Assembly: GCF_900111605.1 (NCBI RefSeq)
Contig: NZ_FOIA01000001.1
Span: 124,001 to 188,000, forward strand
Reading direction: 5' to 3'
Length of the DNA stretch: 64,000 nt
From: Nitrosomonas marina
GTDB lineage: Bacteria > Pseudomonadota > Gammaproteobacteria > Burkholderiales > Nitrosomonadaceae
Part shown: piece after piece, positions 55,614 through 64,000 of the stretch
How the letters are laid out: each line of letters starts with the position of its first letter
Numbering within the stretch: position 1 is the first letter of the stretch
Notes under the pieces: generated by a model
Seen by the model: only the letters and a program-made list of their open reading frames with translations
Told to the model about the DNA's origin: nothing
Databases searched by the model: none
Program-made: the position numbers and the translations under genes

Positions 55614-56399
55614 ATGTATATTCGCATTATCATTGTCGTATTACTGATGCTGACATTGTCAACCTGCGCAACGTCGCCAACGGGAAGAAGTCAGCTGATT
55701 TTTATGCCTGACGATGAAGTCGACGCCATGGGGTTGCAGGCATTCAATAATCTGAAGTCTGAAAAACCGATCAGCAATAATCGGCGTGTCAATCAGTTTG
55801 TGCAATGTGTTGCAACCGCAATTACTGCGGAAGTCGGTGGCAATTGGGAAGTGATAGTATTTGATGATGCTTCTTTAAATGCATTTGCGCTGCCGGGAAA
55901 TAAAATCGGCGTGCATTCCGGCCTGGTGGACCTGGTTGATAATCAGGATCAACTGGCATCCGTCATCGGGCACGAAGTCGGGCATGTGCTCGCGAAACAC
56001 AGTAATGAGCGCATGTCGCAAAAGCTGGGCGCGCAAGTAGGGGTGTCGCTGATTGCCGCCGTGGCGGCACCACAAACAGCGCTGGGGCAGACGGCGGTAA
56101 GCCTGCTGGGTGTCGGTGCGCAATACGGCATCATCATGCCGTTCAGTCGACTGCATGAAAGCGAGGCGGACAATATCGGTGTCGAAATAATGGCCAAAGC
56201 GGGTTTTGATCCTGTCGAAAGCATTACTTTGTGGCGCAAAATGGCACAGGCCAGTCAAGGGGGGCATCCGCCCGAGTTTTTATCCACGCATCCATCTCAT
56301 GGCACGCGCATAGAGGATTTGCAGACGCTGATGCCGAAAGCGATGGAGCTGATGCGAAAGGCTCATGCGGTCGGCAAGAAACCGGATTGCGTCAAGTAA
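55614..56399 (+). CDS. M48-family lipoprotein metalloprotease
   Basis: 261 residues. Signal peptide ends with lipobox LSTC; zinc motif HEVGH in VIGHEVGHVLAKHSNER, third ligand Glu in SRLHESEADNIGVEIMAKAG. This is the LoiP/YcaL-like periplasmic group that helps degrade misfolded outer-membrane proteins. Good AAGGAG ribosome site. It runs into the second Lon-like gene (78-bp gap), suggesting a proteostasis pair. Confidence 0.92.
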   Translation: MYIRIIIVVLLMLTLSTCATSPTGRSQLIFMPDDEVDAMGLQAFNNLKSEKPISNNRRVNQFVQCVATAITAEVGGNWEVIVFDDASLNAFALPGNKIGVHSGLVDLVDNQDQLASVIGHEVGHVLAKHSNERMSQKLGAQVGVSLIAAVAAPQTALGQTAVSLLGVGAQYGIIMPFSRLHESEADNIGVEIMAKAGFDPVESITLWRKMAQASQGGHPPEFLSTHPSHGTRIEDLQTLMPKAMELMRKAHAVGKKPDCVK

Positions 56400-56477
56400 A
56401 TACCGCCGCAACGCAAGCCAATGATCAGGCAGACACGATAAATGACATGAAGCCACGGGAAACATTCGAGCCGACGC

Positions 56478-58868
56478 ATGAAAAAACCATTAGACAAGAG
56501 TCAACTTTACACCGCCTGCGATAGTAGCCGGTTCGATTTTGAGACAACGGATCAACTCAAGGATTTACCGGAAATCATTGGTCAGAATCGTGCCATGCAG
56601 GCGCTGCATGTTGGTGTAAATATACAGCACGACGGCTATAATCTGTTTGTGCTGGGCCCCCCGGGTCTTGGTAAGCATGCTGTTGTCAGGGAATACCTGG
56701 AGTCATTGTCCAAATCACGGGAAACCCCACCTGACTGGGTATACGTCAACAATTTTGAGAAGCCTTCCGAACCCATTGCGATCAGCCTGACCAGCGAGCA
56801 CGCCTTGATTTTTCGCGATGATATGCATCAATTGGTCGAAGATTTGTGCAGCGCGATTCCAGGGGCTTTTGAAACAGACGAATACCGGTTGAGATTGCAG
56901 GAAATCGATGACGAGCTTAAGAAGACAATCGAGTCTGCTTTCGGGCAACTTAATGAAGAAGCCGAAGCCAGTCATATGCGTCTGCTGCGTACGCCACATG
57001 GTTTTGCGTTCGCGCCGATCAGAAACAACGAAGTGATCAAGCCCAAGGAATTTGATGAATTACCTGAACAGGAAAAACGGCAGATTGAAAAAACCATTCA
57101 TGCACTTGAGGAGAAACTGACCGGCATTTTGCGAATGCAGCCGCAGTGGCAGCGTGAGGCCAGAAACAAAGTCAAGGAACTCAATCGTGAAATCGTCATG
57201 TTCGCATCCGGCCACCTGATTGATGAACTGAAGCGCAAATACCAGGACCATTCGGTCATTCAGAATTACCTGGAAGCAGTACAGCAGGATGTGATTCAAA
57301 ATCTCCAGAATTTTCGACGGGATGAAGATGCGCAGGATCATATGAATATGCCGCTCATGAAAATGCCCGCCTTTCGTCGTTATGAAGTCAATATCATTGT
57401 CGACCACACCCAGCACGACGGCGGTGTGCCGGTAGTGTTTACCGATTTGCCCAATTATGCGAACCTGATCGGTGCGGTTGAACACACTGTGCATATGGGC
57501 GCGTTGCAGACTGATTTTACCCTGATCAAAGCGGGCGCCCTGCACCAGGCAAACGGTGGTTATCTGGTCATCGACGCCCTCAAGCTGTTGACGCAGCCCT
57601 ATGCGTGGGAAGGACTCAAGCGTGCATTGATCTCGCGGGAAATTAAGATACAGTCGCTTGGCCAGATTTACAGTCTGGTCAATACCGTAAGTCTTGAACC
57701 AGAACCGATTCCGCTGACAATCAAGGTCGTGCTGATTGGTGATCGTATGCTTTATTATTTGCTGCATGCTTACGATACCGAATTCAAGCAGTTATTCAAA
57801 ATAGCTGCCGATTTTGAAGAGCGTGTGGAGCGTACTTCTGAGAATCAGCGCGTGTATGCCCGAATGATCGCAGGTATGCTGCATCGCAACAACTTGAGGC
57901 CGTTTGAGTGTTCTGCGGTGGCGCGCATCATTGAGCATGGTGCCCGGCTGGCAGGCGATGCTGAAAAACTGTCGATTAATGTGACTGCCATTTCCGAGGT
58001 GCTGTGTGAAGCCGATTACTATGCCGCCGAATCGAGTCAGTCTGTTGTCGGCCGTGAGCATGTACAGCGTGCAATTGATGCAAAATTCTATCGTGGCGAC
58101 CGCATACGCGAGCAACTGCACGAGGCGATAAACCGCGGTATTTTGTTGATTGATACGGATGGTGCCAAGGTCGGTCAAATAAACGGACTGGCTGTCATGC
58201 AGCTGGGCGATGTCAGCTTTGCCATGCCGTCACGTATTACTGCAACAGCGCGCCTTGGCAGTGGAAAAGTAGTCGACATAGAGCGGGAGACAAAGCTCGG
58301 CGGCGCAATTCATTCCAAAGGTGTGTTCATTCTGTCATCTTTTCTGGCTGAACGTTATGCCAAAGATTATCCGCTGTCACTTTCAGCCAGTCTGGTTTTT
58401 GAACAATCCTATGGCAGGATTGAAGGTGACAGCGCATCCATGGCGGAGTTATGCAGTCTGCTCTCTGCTTTGTCGAATCTGCCCATTTTGCAGAGTATGG
58501 CGATAACGGGTTCTGTCAATCAGCGTGGTGAATCACAGGCCATTGGCGGTGTGAATGAAAAAATTGAGGGATTCTTCGATATCTGCAGATTCAGAGGTCT
58601 GTCAGGCAGCCAGGGTGTGTTGATACCGGCCAGTAACAGAATGCACCTGATGCTGCGTGCCGACGTCATCGAAGCCTGTGAAGCCGGCCAGTTTGCTGTC
58701 TATGCCTACAATACCGTTGACGAAGCGATGGAAATTCTGACGGGTGAAACGGCTGAGCACGTTAACAGCCAGGTAGAAGCGCGTTTGTCTCATTTAGAGA
58801 AAATCCGGCAGAATCTGGCCAAGCATGACAAAGATATATCAGGTGACAATGGAAAAGGTACTGATTAG
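56478..58868 (+). CDS. Lon-like ATP-dependent protease, second paralogue
   Basis: 796 residues, the same AAA_32/Lon_C architecture as 817-3234. P-loop GPPGLGKHA (60-68) keeps the Walker Lys66 but has His in place of Ser/Thr. Ser652 in EGDSAS and Lys695 in GGVNEKIEGF form the protease dyad. The N-terminus SRFDFETTDQLKDLPEIIGQNRAMQALHVG is typical for the family. It overlaps the following Usp gene by 20 bp, so the two are co-translated. The two paralogues are clearly diverged, so not a recent duplication. Confidence 0.92.
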   Translation: MKKPLDKSQLYTACDSSRFDFETTDQLKDLPEIIGQNRAMQALHVGVNIQHDGYNLFVLGPPGLGKHAVVREYLESLSKSRETPPDWVYVNNFEKPSEPIAISLTSEHALIFRDDMHQLVEDLCSAIPGAFETDEYRLRLQEIDDELKKTIESAFGQLNEEAEASHMRLLRTPHGFAFAPIRNNEVIKPKEFDELPEQEKRQIEKTIHALEEKLTGILRMQPQWQREARNKVKELNREIVMFASGHLIDELKRKYQDHSVIQNYLEAVQQDVIQNLQNFRRDEDAQDHMNMPLMKMPAFRRYEVNIIVDHTQHDGGVPVVFTDLPNYANLIGAVEHTVHMGALQTDFTLIKAGALHQANGGYLVIDALKLLTQPYAWEGLKRALISREIKIQSLGQIYSLVNTVSLEPEPIPLTIKVVLIGDRMLYYLLHAYDTEFKQLFKIAADFEERVERTSENQRVYARMIAGMLHRNNLRPFECSAVARIIEHGARLAGDAEKLSINVTAISEVLCEADYYAAESSQSVVGREHVQRAIDAKFYRGDRIREQLHEAINRGILLIDTDGAKVGQINGLAVMQLGDVSFAMPSRITATARLGSGKVVDIERETKLGGAIHSKGVFILSSFLAERYAKDYPLSLSASLVFEQSYGRIEGDSASMAELCSLLSALSNLPILQSMAITGSVNQRGESQAIGGVNEKIEGFFDICRFRGLSGSQGVLIPASNRMHLMLRADVIEACEAGQFAVYAYNTVDEAMEILTGETAEHVNSQVEARLSHLEKIRQNLAKHDKDISGDNGKGTD

Positions 58869-59685
58869 TCGAATTCTGGTGGCACTGGATGCCAGCACAT
58901 CCAGCCGGAATGTACTGCAGGCCGGTATCACACTCGCTACGCACTTTAACGCGGAGCTCAACGTGTTGTTTATCGAGGATATTGATTTGCTGCACGTTGC
59001 TGAACTGCCATTTGTGCGCGAGGTGATTTACGGCGCGCCTGTGGGTCGTTCAATCAATGTTATGGCCATGGAGCGTTCGCTGCAGACGCAGACCGCGCAA
59101 CTACGCAAACTGGTTGAATCTATCGCGCGAGAGAATCAGATTAAAATTACCTTTAGTGTCATGCGCGGGAATGTTGCGAGAATGCTGTGCGATGCATCGC
59201 AACAGACAGATTTGCTTGTTATTGGAAAAAATACACAATTGTTGCTGAAAAGCCGGAAAATCGGCAGCATTACTCGGCTGGTACTATCGACTGCCCGGTG
59301 CAATCTGGCCGTGTTGCAGTATGGCAGCAGTATTGAGCGGCCTGTCGTGGTTGTTTATACCGGAGACAGAACCGGTCAGCGTGCACTTGCACTGGCGATT
59401 GAGTTGGCCCGTGAAGACCATAATCAGTTAATCATCGTGCTGCCTGCTGTTGATGATTCTGAATATCAGCAACTGTGCGAGTCTGTTCAAAATAATGTTC
59501 GGGATCCTTCATTGCAAATAAGCCTGACCAGATTGTCGATCAATTCTGCCGAGCAGATTTTACAGGTGATACAGCAGGTTCATGGGCGCATCCTGCTTCT
59601 GGAAAATGACAGTGCATTTCTTACAGACCTGGAGCAGCAGTTGCTGATTACCCAGTCGGATATTCCCGTTATTCTGCTGCGCTGA
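58849..59685 (+). CDS. universal stress protein, two-domain
   Basis: 278 residues. N-terminal Usp domain (SRILVALDASTSSRNVLQAGITLATHFNAELNVLFIEDIDLLH) with LLVIGKNTQLLLKSRKIGSITRLVL in place of the usual G-2x-G-9x-G(S/T) loop; the C-terminal half is a degenerate second domain. The ATG 58849, behind CAGGTG, overlaps the end of the Lon-like gene; an ATG at 58825 is less likely. Confidence 0.85.
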   Translation: MEKVLISRILVALDASTSSRNVLQAGITLATHFNAELNVLFIEDIDLLHVAELPFVREVIYGAPVGRSINVMAMERSLQTQTAQLRKLVESIARENQIKITFSVMRGNVARMLCDASQQTDLLVIGKNTQLLLKSRKIGSITRLVLSTARCNLAVLQYGSSIERPVVVVYTGDRTGQRALALAIELAREDHNQLIIVLPAVDDSEYQQLCESVQNNVRDPSLQISLTRLSINSAEQILQVIQQVHGRILLLENDSAFLTDLEQQLLITQSDIPVILLR

Positions 59686-59750
59686 GAGTCTGCCGGAAAG
59701 TTTTATACAAATAAGCACTTGTAAACAAACGAACTGATTGGCAACATCGA

Positions 59751-60143
59751 TTACTCGACAGGCGCGGGTTCCTCAGCAGCAAAATCCAGCTCGATTTTGG
59801 CGCCATCCGGATCATAGAAAAACAGTTGCCAGACACCAAGTTCCTGCATTCGGTTCAATTTGTAGGCGATATTGTGCTGCTTCAGTGTATCGATTGCCGA
59901 CTGCAGGTTAGAAGCGGTAAATGCCATGTGGTCAATGACGCCTGGCGCCTGTTCCGGCATCGGTCGTTCAGCCATGATATGCAGAATGGAATGTTTCTGA
60001 TCGCCTGCATAAAGCCAGGCTCCTGTCGAGTCCATTGGCGGACGGTAACCTGCGTGCAGTCCGAGTATTTCGGAATAAAATGCTTTGCTTTTTTCCAGAT
60101 CGCTGCTGATAACGGTAAAGTGATTCATTCCTTCAATTGTCAT
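59751..60143 (-). CDS. VOC (glyoxalase/bleomycin-resistance fold) family protein
   Basis: 130 residues, two beta-alpha-beta-beta-beta units: MNHFTVISSDLEKSKAFYSEILGLHAGYRP and VIDHMAFTASNLQSAIDTLKQHNI, ending with LFFYDPDGAKIELDF. Metal-ligand candidates are His in the first and third strands and Glu in KIELDF. Substrate unknown. The start ATG 60143 is decided by AGGAGGAG just upstream. Confidence 0.88.
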   Translation of the reverse strand: MTIEGMNHFTVISSDLEKSKAFYSEILGLHAGYRPPMDSTGAWLYAGDQKHSILHIMAERPMPEQAPGVIDHMAFTASNLQSAIDTLKQHNIAYKLNRMQELGVWQLFFYDPDGAKIELDFAAEEPAPVE

Positions 60144-60250
60144 ACGTCTCCTCCTCATTCAACACAGTATAAACCCGACTGACGCATTACAGTGTATATT
60201 GTATTATGGTGCTGGAACAGCCCTTGAGTTGATCCAGATTTCCGGAGGTT

Positions 60251-60263
60251 CCAGACGGTCTGG
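60251..60263. promoter_or_regulatory. 13-bp palindrome upstream of the muramidase gene
   Basis: CCAGAC-G-GTCTGG, perfect, 49 bp before the muramidase ATG; operator-like, unassigned. Confidence 0.25.
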
Positions 60264-60311
60264 TCGTGAGCCTCAGGGTGCGTCAGCGAGACAAAATTCA
60301 GGAGATCAATT

Positions 60312-60833
60312 ATGCAACAATCTGTTCGCCATAAAATGAGTGATGACGGTTTGCAGCTGCTTATGTCGATCGAGGCATTCAGAGCCAGGCCGTATGATGA
60401 CCAGACTGGTGCGGAAATTTCGGGATGGGTCAAGGGTGCGACAATCGGCTACGGGCATCTGATCAGCCGGGATGAATGGAAGCGATCGGGGGATACGTAT
60501 AAACAGGGAATTACCAAGGCACAGGCCAGAATGTTATTTGAGCAGGATCTGGAGCCGTTTGTTGATGGTGTCAATAACAAGGTGACGGCTGATTTATCGC
60601 AAAATCAGTTCGATGCCTTGGTGATACTGGCATTCAACATCGGTCTTGGAAATTTCGGCAGTTCTTCCGCACTCAAACTGGTCAACGATCCGTCTGCACA
60701 GACCAGTTATCCCAGTCTGGAAGCAGCATGGAAAGCGTGGAAAAAGTCTCAGGGCAGAGTGATGCAGGGGCTCATCAACCGGCGCAACGCCGAGTGGAAA
60801 ATTTATGCCGACAATATCTATGAGCACTGGTAA
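60312..60833 (+). CDS. GH24 (phage-type) muramidase
   Basis: 173 residues of the lambda-P22/T4-type lysozyme-like fold. Catalytic Glu in LMSIEAFRARPYDD near residue 22, GATIGYGHLISRDEW with the conserved GYGH, and LSQNQFDALVILAFNIGLGNFGSSS are all characteristic. It should cleave the glycan between MurNAc and GlcNAc. There is no signal peptide and no holin or phage gene nearby, so it is not part of a lysis cassette. GGAG ribosome site before the ATG. The last codons overlap the next gene. Confidence 0.88.
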   Translation: MQQSVRHKMSDDGLQLLMSIEAFRARPYDDQTGAEISGWVKGATIGYGHLISRDEWKRSGDTYKQGITKAQARMLFEQDLEPFVDGVNNKVTADLSQNQFDALVILAFNIGLGNFGSSSALKLVNDPSAQTSYPSLEAAWKAWKKSQGRVMQGLINRRNAEWKIYADNIYEHW

Positions 60834-61308
60834 CAGAATACACGGCAGATTGAACGGCTATCTGGTTTACTGTATTTGTGGCCTGGTTTTGCTGGGCGGG
60901 TTTGGCTGCTTAAGTGGTGCTGCATTGGCGCTTGATAATCCGGATGCGCCGGATTATATCGCTGAATTCAATAGCCGCGCACAAACCTATGAACGGGATA
61001 TTCAACAGATTGCACAAACGACGCAGGATTATCTGACAGCGTACGCGGCATATGAACAATTTCTGGACAAGGAACTGAATCAGGCATACAGCCAGCTGAT
61101 GGATCAGTTGAGTGAAGAAATGCAAAACGCACTGCGCGCATCGCAACGTAAGTGGCTTGGCTACAGGGATGCAGCATTTGAATTTATTGCGCTTAACTGG
61201 ACAACGGAACACGTCGGCAGCGCTTCGGTTATTTCACGTGGAGATTACCGCACCACGATAATCAGAGACCGAGTGATGTTGCTGCTGCATTATTTACAAA
61301 ATTATTGA
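60805..61308 (+). CDS. LprI/DUF1311-family exported protein
   Basis: 167 residues. N-terminal signal sequence (LVYCICGLVLLGGFGCLSGAALA) and the DUF1311 domain: LDKELNQAYSQLMDQLSEEMQNALRASQRKWLGYRDAAFEF. Members such as mycobacterial LprI inhibit lysozyme. It overlaps the muramidase gene by 29 bp (or 14 if ATG 60820 is used), so its product is probably tied to that enzyme, for example protecting the cell against it. The usual LprI Cys pairs are not obvious. Confidence 0.85.
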   Translation: MPTISMSTGNRIHGRLNGYLVYCICGLVLLGGFGCLSGAALALDNPDAPDYIAEFNSRAQTYERDIQQIAQTTQDYLTAYAAYEQFLDKELNQAYSQLMDQLSEEMQNALRASQRKWLGYRDAAFEFIALNWTTEHVGSASVISRGDYRTTIIRDRVMLLLHYLQNY

Positions 61309-61380
61309 GGTTCATCTCTGCCATTCAGTCGATGCAGGCCAAAATCAGGAGTGGTTGAATGATGATCGTCATCAGAAGAT

Positions 61381-61415
61381 TTGACGCCCATTATTATTTC
61401 CACTATATTGGAAAT
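61381..61415 (+). promoter_or_regulatory. ars operon promoter with overlapping operator
   Basis: TTGACG (61381-61386), 17 bp, TATATT (61404-61409). ATATT-GGA-AATAT (61405-61417) is an inverted repeat covering the -10 and the start codon, well placed for ArsR. The predicted transcription start is at or within a few bases of the arsR ATG (61416), so the mRNA may be leaderless. Confidence 0.6.
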
Positions 61416-61745
61416 ATGGAAATGAATTTGGCAATCAGAGCGCTTGGTGCATTGGCGCAGGAAACGCGCCTGACGATATTCAGGTTATTGGTACAGGCTG
61501 GAGAGTCAGGACTACCGGCGGGCCAGCTGGCAAAACAGCTGGATATTCCGAATGCAACTTTATCGTTTCATCTTAAAGAACTGGTCCATGCCGAGTTGGT
61601 TGTAGCCAGACATGAAGGTCGTTTCATTTATTATTCGGCGGATTTTGCAACCATGAATTCACTGTTGAGTTTTCTTACCGAGAATTGCTGTGCCGGCATC
61701 CCATGCAACACGGTTGAAATTGACTGTGATGAAACACGTAGCTAG
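61416..61745 (+). CDS. arsR: ArsR, arsenic-responsive repressor
   Basis: 109 residues from ATG 61416; the longer reading from 61359 would place the promoter inside the gene. Winged helix-turn-helix: AGQLAKQLDIPNATLSFHLKELVHAELVVARHEGRFIYY. The classical CVC motif in the recognition-helix region is absent; instead the C-terminus has ENCCAGIPC, like the Cys triad described for Acidithiobacillus ferrooxidans ArsR. Oxyanion As(III) or Sb(III) binding should release DNA. First gene of the operon. Confidence 0.9.
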   Translation: MEMNLAIRALGALAQETRLTIFRLLVQAGESGLPAGQLAKQLDIPNATLSFHLKELVHAELVVARHEGRFIYYSADFATMNSLLSFLTENCCAGIPCNTVEIDCDETRS

Positions 61746-61782
61746 TCACTTTTTTTCTTTTATTGAATCAGGGAGGTTGTTT

Positions 61783-62202
61783 ATGAAACGCTTTCATGTA
61801 CATATTGCCGTCGATAACTTGCAGGCTAATATCCGTTTTTATTCTGCATTATTCGGTACTGAACCGGTAATCCGCAAGACCGATTACGCCAAATGGATGC
61901 TGGATGATCCTTTGATTAATTTTGCAATATCAGCACGTGGTGCAAAACCGGGTCTTGATCATGTGGGGATACAGGCGGACTCCGATGAATCATTGAATGA
62001 AATAAATCAACGCCTCGTTCAGGCAGGCCTGTCAGCCACTGAACAAAAAAGCGCACAGTGCTGTTATGCGACATCCAACAAATACTGGACGGTTGATCCG
62101 CAAGGCATTGCATGGGAAGCGTTTCATTCGCTGACAACGATTCCTACATTTGGGAAGGATGTGCCAGTTCCAGTTAAAACCAGTTCCTGTTGCAGCGCAT
62201 GA
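61783..62202 (+). CDS. arsI: ArsI/CadI-family metalloenzyme
   Basis: 139 residues, VOC fold. FHVHIAVDNLQANIRFYSALFG (first His), GLDHVGIQADS (second His) and GIAWEAFHS (Glu) form the metal triad; the vicinal Cys pair in SAQCCYA is the hallmark of ArsI, which breaks C-As bonds of trivalent organoarsenicals. A second Cys pair ends the protein (SSCCSA). Many annotated CadI/ArsI neighbours of arsC have no proven lyase activity, so organoarsenical lysis is inference. The start ATG 61783 follows GGGAGG. Confidence 0.88.
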   Translation: MKRFHVHIAVDNLQANIRFYSALFGTEPVIRKTDYAKWMLDDPLINFAISARGAKPGLDHVGIQADSDESLNEINQRLVQAGLSATEQKSAQCCYATSNKYWTVDPQGIAWEAFHSLTTIPTFGKDVPVPVKTSSCCSA

Positions 62203-62702
62203 TCATGAACGTATTGTTTCTTTGCACGGGGAATTCCTGCCGTTCCATTCTCGCCGAAGCTGTTTTCAACCATCTTGCGCCTGATGAATGGCAAGCCATG
62301 AGTGCAGGTAGCAAGCCCGCCGGTCAGGTTCATCCGCAATCACTGGTGTTGCTCGAAAGTGAAGGTATTTCCACCGAGGGACTTTTCAGTAAATCATGGG
62401 ACAGCCTACCAGCCGCGCCAGATATCGTGATAACCGTATGCGGTAATGCGGCTGGTGAAGCCTGTCCAGTTTATCTTGGCACTGGACTGCGCACGCACCG
62501 GGGTGTTGACGATCCGGCAATAGCCACGGGCTCTGAAGATGAAATTGATGCGGCATTTATGCACACATACAGGACGCTTCGTTCGGGTATAGAAGCTTTT
62601 CTGGCATTGCCGTTGAATGAATTGCGCCGAAATACTTCTGCTTTAAAAGCAGCGCTGGACAGCATTGTAAACCTGCGTTTTATACAGCACCATTCCGGAT
62701 GA
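62199..62702 (+). CDS. arsC: ArsC, arsenate reductase (low-molecular-weight phosphatase type)
   Basis: 167 residues. VLFLCTGNSCRSILAEA is the P-loop CX5R with the nucleophile Cys; the redox Cys pair is seen in ITVCGNAAGEACPVYLG, as in thioredoxin-linked ArsC of Bacillus and Staphylococcus (CX6-8C). DDPAIATGSEDE holds the general-acid Asp. It reduces arsenate to arsenite for export. ATG 62199 overlaps the arsI stop by 4 bp; ATG 62205 is also possible. The C-terminus is about 25 residues longer than the Bacillus enzyme. Confidence 0.93.
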   Translation: MIMNVLFLCTGNSCRSILAEAVFNHLAPDEWQAMSAGSKPAGQVHPQSLVLLESEGISTEGLFSKSWDSLPAAPDIVITVCGNAAGEACPVYLGTGLRTHRGVDDPAIATGSEDEIDAAFMHTYRTLRSGIEAFLALPLNELRRNTSALKAALDSIVNLRFIQHHSG

Positions 62703-62733
62703 AAGTCATTAACGTTTTTTTGAGCATAGCGAC

Positions 62734-64000
62734 ATGCTGATTGCTGCTATTATTTTTATCGTTACGCTTGTATTGGTCATCTGGCAGCCCAATGGTTTGA
62801 GTATTGGCTGGAGTGCCCTGATCGGAGCAGTAGCGGCACTTCTGTTTGATGTGGTGCAGTTCAGTGACATCCCGGTGGTCTGGGCAATAGTCTGGAACGC
62901 GACGACGGCCTTCATTGCCATCATTATTATCAGCCTGCTGCTTGATGAAGCGGGTTTTTTTGAATGGGCCGCGCTGCACGTGGCGCGTTGGGGGCGCGGT
63001 AACGGCCGTTTGCTGTTTGCGTATATTGGATTACTTGGTGCAGCAGTGGCTGCTTTTTTCGCTAATGACGGTGCGGCTTTAATTCTGACGCCAATCGTGA
63101 TGTCGATGCTGCTGGCGCTCGGCTTCGGTCCTGCTGCCACACTTGCCTTTGTCATGGCGGCTGGCTTTATCGCCGATACAGCGAGTTTGCCGCTTGTGGT
63201 GTCCAACTTGGTAAACATAGTAACCGCCGATTATTTCAGCGTGGGATTTGCCGAGTACGCCGCAGTCATGATTCCCGTTAATGTCATTTCCGTAAGCGCA
63301 AGTCTGATTGTGCTTTTTATATATTTTCATCGTAGTGTCCCCGTTCAGTATGATGTTTATCAGCTCAAGGCACCCAGAGAAGCGATACGTGACCTTGCCA
63401 CATTTCGCGCCGGATGGCTGGTGCTGGTATTGTTGCTGATTGGTTTTTTTGGTCTCGAGCCAGTTGGTGTGCCGGTCAGTTTGGTTGCGGTGACCGGTTC
63501 TCTAATACTGCTTGCCGTTGCAGCGTGCAGTCATGTGATAAATACGCGCAAGGTAATTCTTGATGCACCATGGCAAATCGTTATTTTTTCGCTAGGCATG
63601 TATCTGGTGGTGTATGGTTTGCGCAACGAAGGTTTGACCGGTTACATCACCAGTTTACTGGATTTTTTTGCCGGTTACGGCGTATGGGGTGCAACTTTAG
63701 GAACCGGTTTTCTGACAGCCTTTTTATCATCCGTTATGAATAACATGCCCACCGTACTGATTGGTGCGTTGTCTATCGATGCATCCGTGGCAACAGGCAT
63801 GGTCAGGGAAGCCATGATTTACGCCAATATTATTGGATGTGATCTGGGACCTAAAATAACACCGATCGGCAGTTTGGCAACGTTGCTGTGGCTGCACGTT
63901 CTTGCGCGTAAGCAAATGGTCATCACATGGGCATATTATTTCAAAGTAGGTATTGTATTGACTGTTCCGGTATTACTTGTAACCTTAACCGGTCTTGCTG
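62734..64000 (+). CDS. arsB: ArsB, arsenite efflux permease (3' end outside window)
   Basis: Open from ATG 62734 to the window edge, 422 codons without a stop. The usual ArsB length is about 427-430, so only a few residues are missing. About twelve hydrophobic helices are visible; the ArsB patterns [41 protein letters not shown] and [24 protein letters not shown] are present. It extrudes arsenite, alone or with an ArsA ATPase. It starts 31 bp after arsC. No ribosome site is obvious. Confidence 0.93.
   Translation, partial: MLIAAIIFIVTLVLVIWQPNGLSIGWSALIGAVAALLFDVVQFSDIPVVWAIVWNATTAFIAIIIISLLLDEAGFFEWAALHVARWGRGNGRLLFAYIGLLGAAVAAFFANDGAALILTPIVMSMLLALGFGPAATLAFVMAAGFIADTASLPLVVSNLVNIVTADYFSVGFAEYAAVMIPVNVISVSASLIVLFIYFHRSVPVQYDVYQLKAPREAIRDLATFRAGWLVLVLLLIGFFGLEPVGVPVSLVAVTGSLILLAVAACSHVINTRKVILDAPWQIVIFSLGMYLVVYGLRNEGLTGYITSLLDFFAGYGVWGATLGTGFLTAFLSSVMNNMPTVLIGALSIDASVATGMVREAMIYANIIGCDLGPKITPIGSLATLLWLHVLARKQMVITWAYYFKVGIVLTVPVLLVTLTGLA

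Noticed and set aside
57060..57767. 235-codon minus-strand ORF within the second Lon-like gene
   Set aside because: Antisense shadow; the plus-strand frame has intact family motifs.
60312..61308. Prophage lysis cassette
   Set aside because: The muramidase has no holin, spanin or other phage gene around it; neighbours are chromosomal stress and arsenic genes.

Overview
The window reads as ordinary chromosome of a Gram-negative betaproteobacterium, most likely close to Nitrosomonas or another Nitrosomonadales member. This is an inference from gene order (mreBCD-mrdA-rodA-rlpA opposite gatCAB; tmk-holB; rsmI, an LpoA-like gene and yraN), moderate GC and protein character, not from a marker gene. 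About 60 protein genes cover nearly all of it. I see no rRNA, tRNA or CRISPR array and no intact transposase.

Layout: 1-6.5 kb holds the end of a GAF-domain protein, a Lon-like protease, an ABC exporter and a TraB-family membrane protein. 6.9-13.5 kb is the cell-shape operon mreB-mreC-mreD-mrdA-rodA-rlpA (minus strand). 13.7-17.2 kb is gatC, gatA and gatB (plus strand). 17.3-25.7 kb holds a TPR-like membrane protein, ampD, tmk-holB, a YdjM-like membrane protein with a TetR-type regulator, a 0.9 kb AT-rich gap with DnaA-box-like sites, and a YheS-type ABC-F gene. 25.7-29.4 kb has a DUF4139 protein and a 670-residue Ala/Glu-rich coiled coil. 29.6-34.0 kb is fliLMNOPQR (flagellar switch and export gate).

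34.4-39.1 kb is the most unusual coding region: three tightly coupled genes for an ATP-grasp ligase fused to an M20 peptidase-like domain that has lost its metal ligands, a gamma-glutamyltransferase-like enzyme without a signal peptide, and an N-formylglutamate amidohydrolase-like enzyme. Together they look like a small system that makes or trims a glutamyl metabolite or peptide. 39.2-45.3 kb is signalling: a PAS protein, a PAS histidine kinase with its FixJ-like regulator behind a palindromic promoter, a poly-Asp secreted protein, a dienelactone hydrolase and a diguanylate cyclase. 45.4-50.9 kb is housekeeping (pyrC, rsmI, LpoA-like, yraN, pteridine reductase, MidA-like methyltransferase).

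51.5-59.7 kb is a stress-type block: K+/H+ antiporter, two universal stress proteins, hemerythrin, phosphoribosyltransferase, M48 lipoprotein protease and a second Lon-like protease. A VOC protein, then a GH24 muramidase paired with an LprI/DUF1311 protein follow. 61.4 kb to the end is an arsenic operon (arsR, arsI/cadI-like, arsC, arsB cut by the window edge).

A family of short palindromic repeats lies between 39 and 51.5 kb. Two copies form the inverted ends of a 270-bp element with nested palindromes, which looks like an undescribed miniature mobile element.
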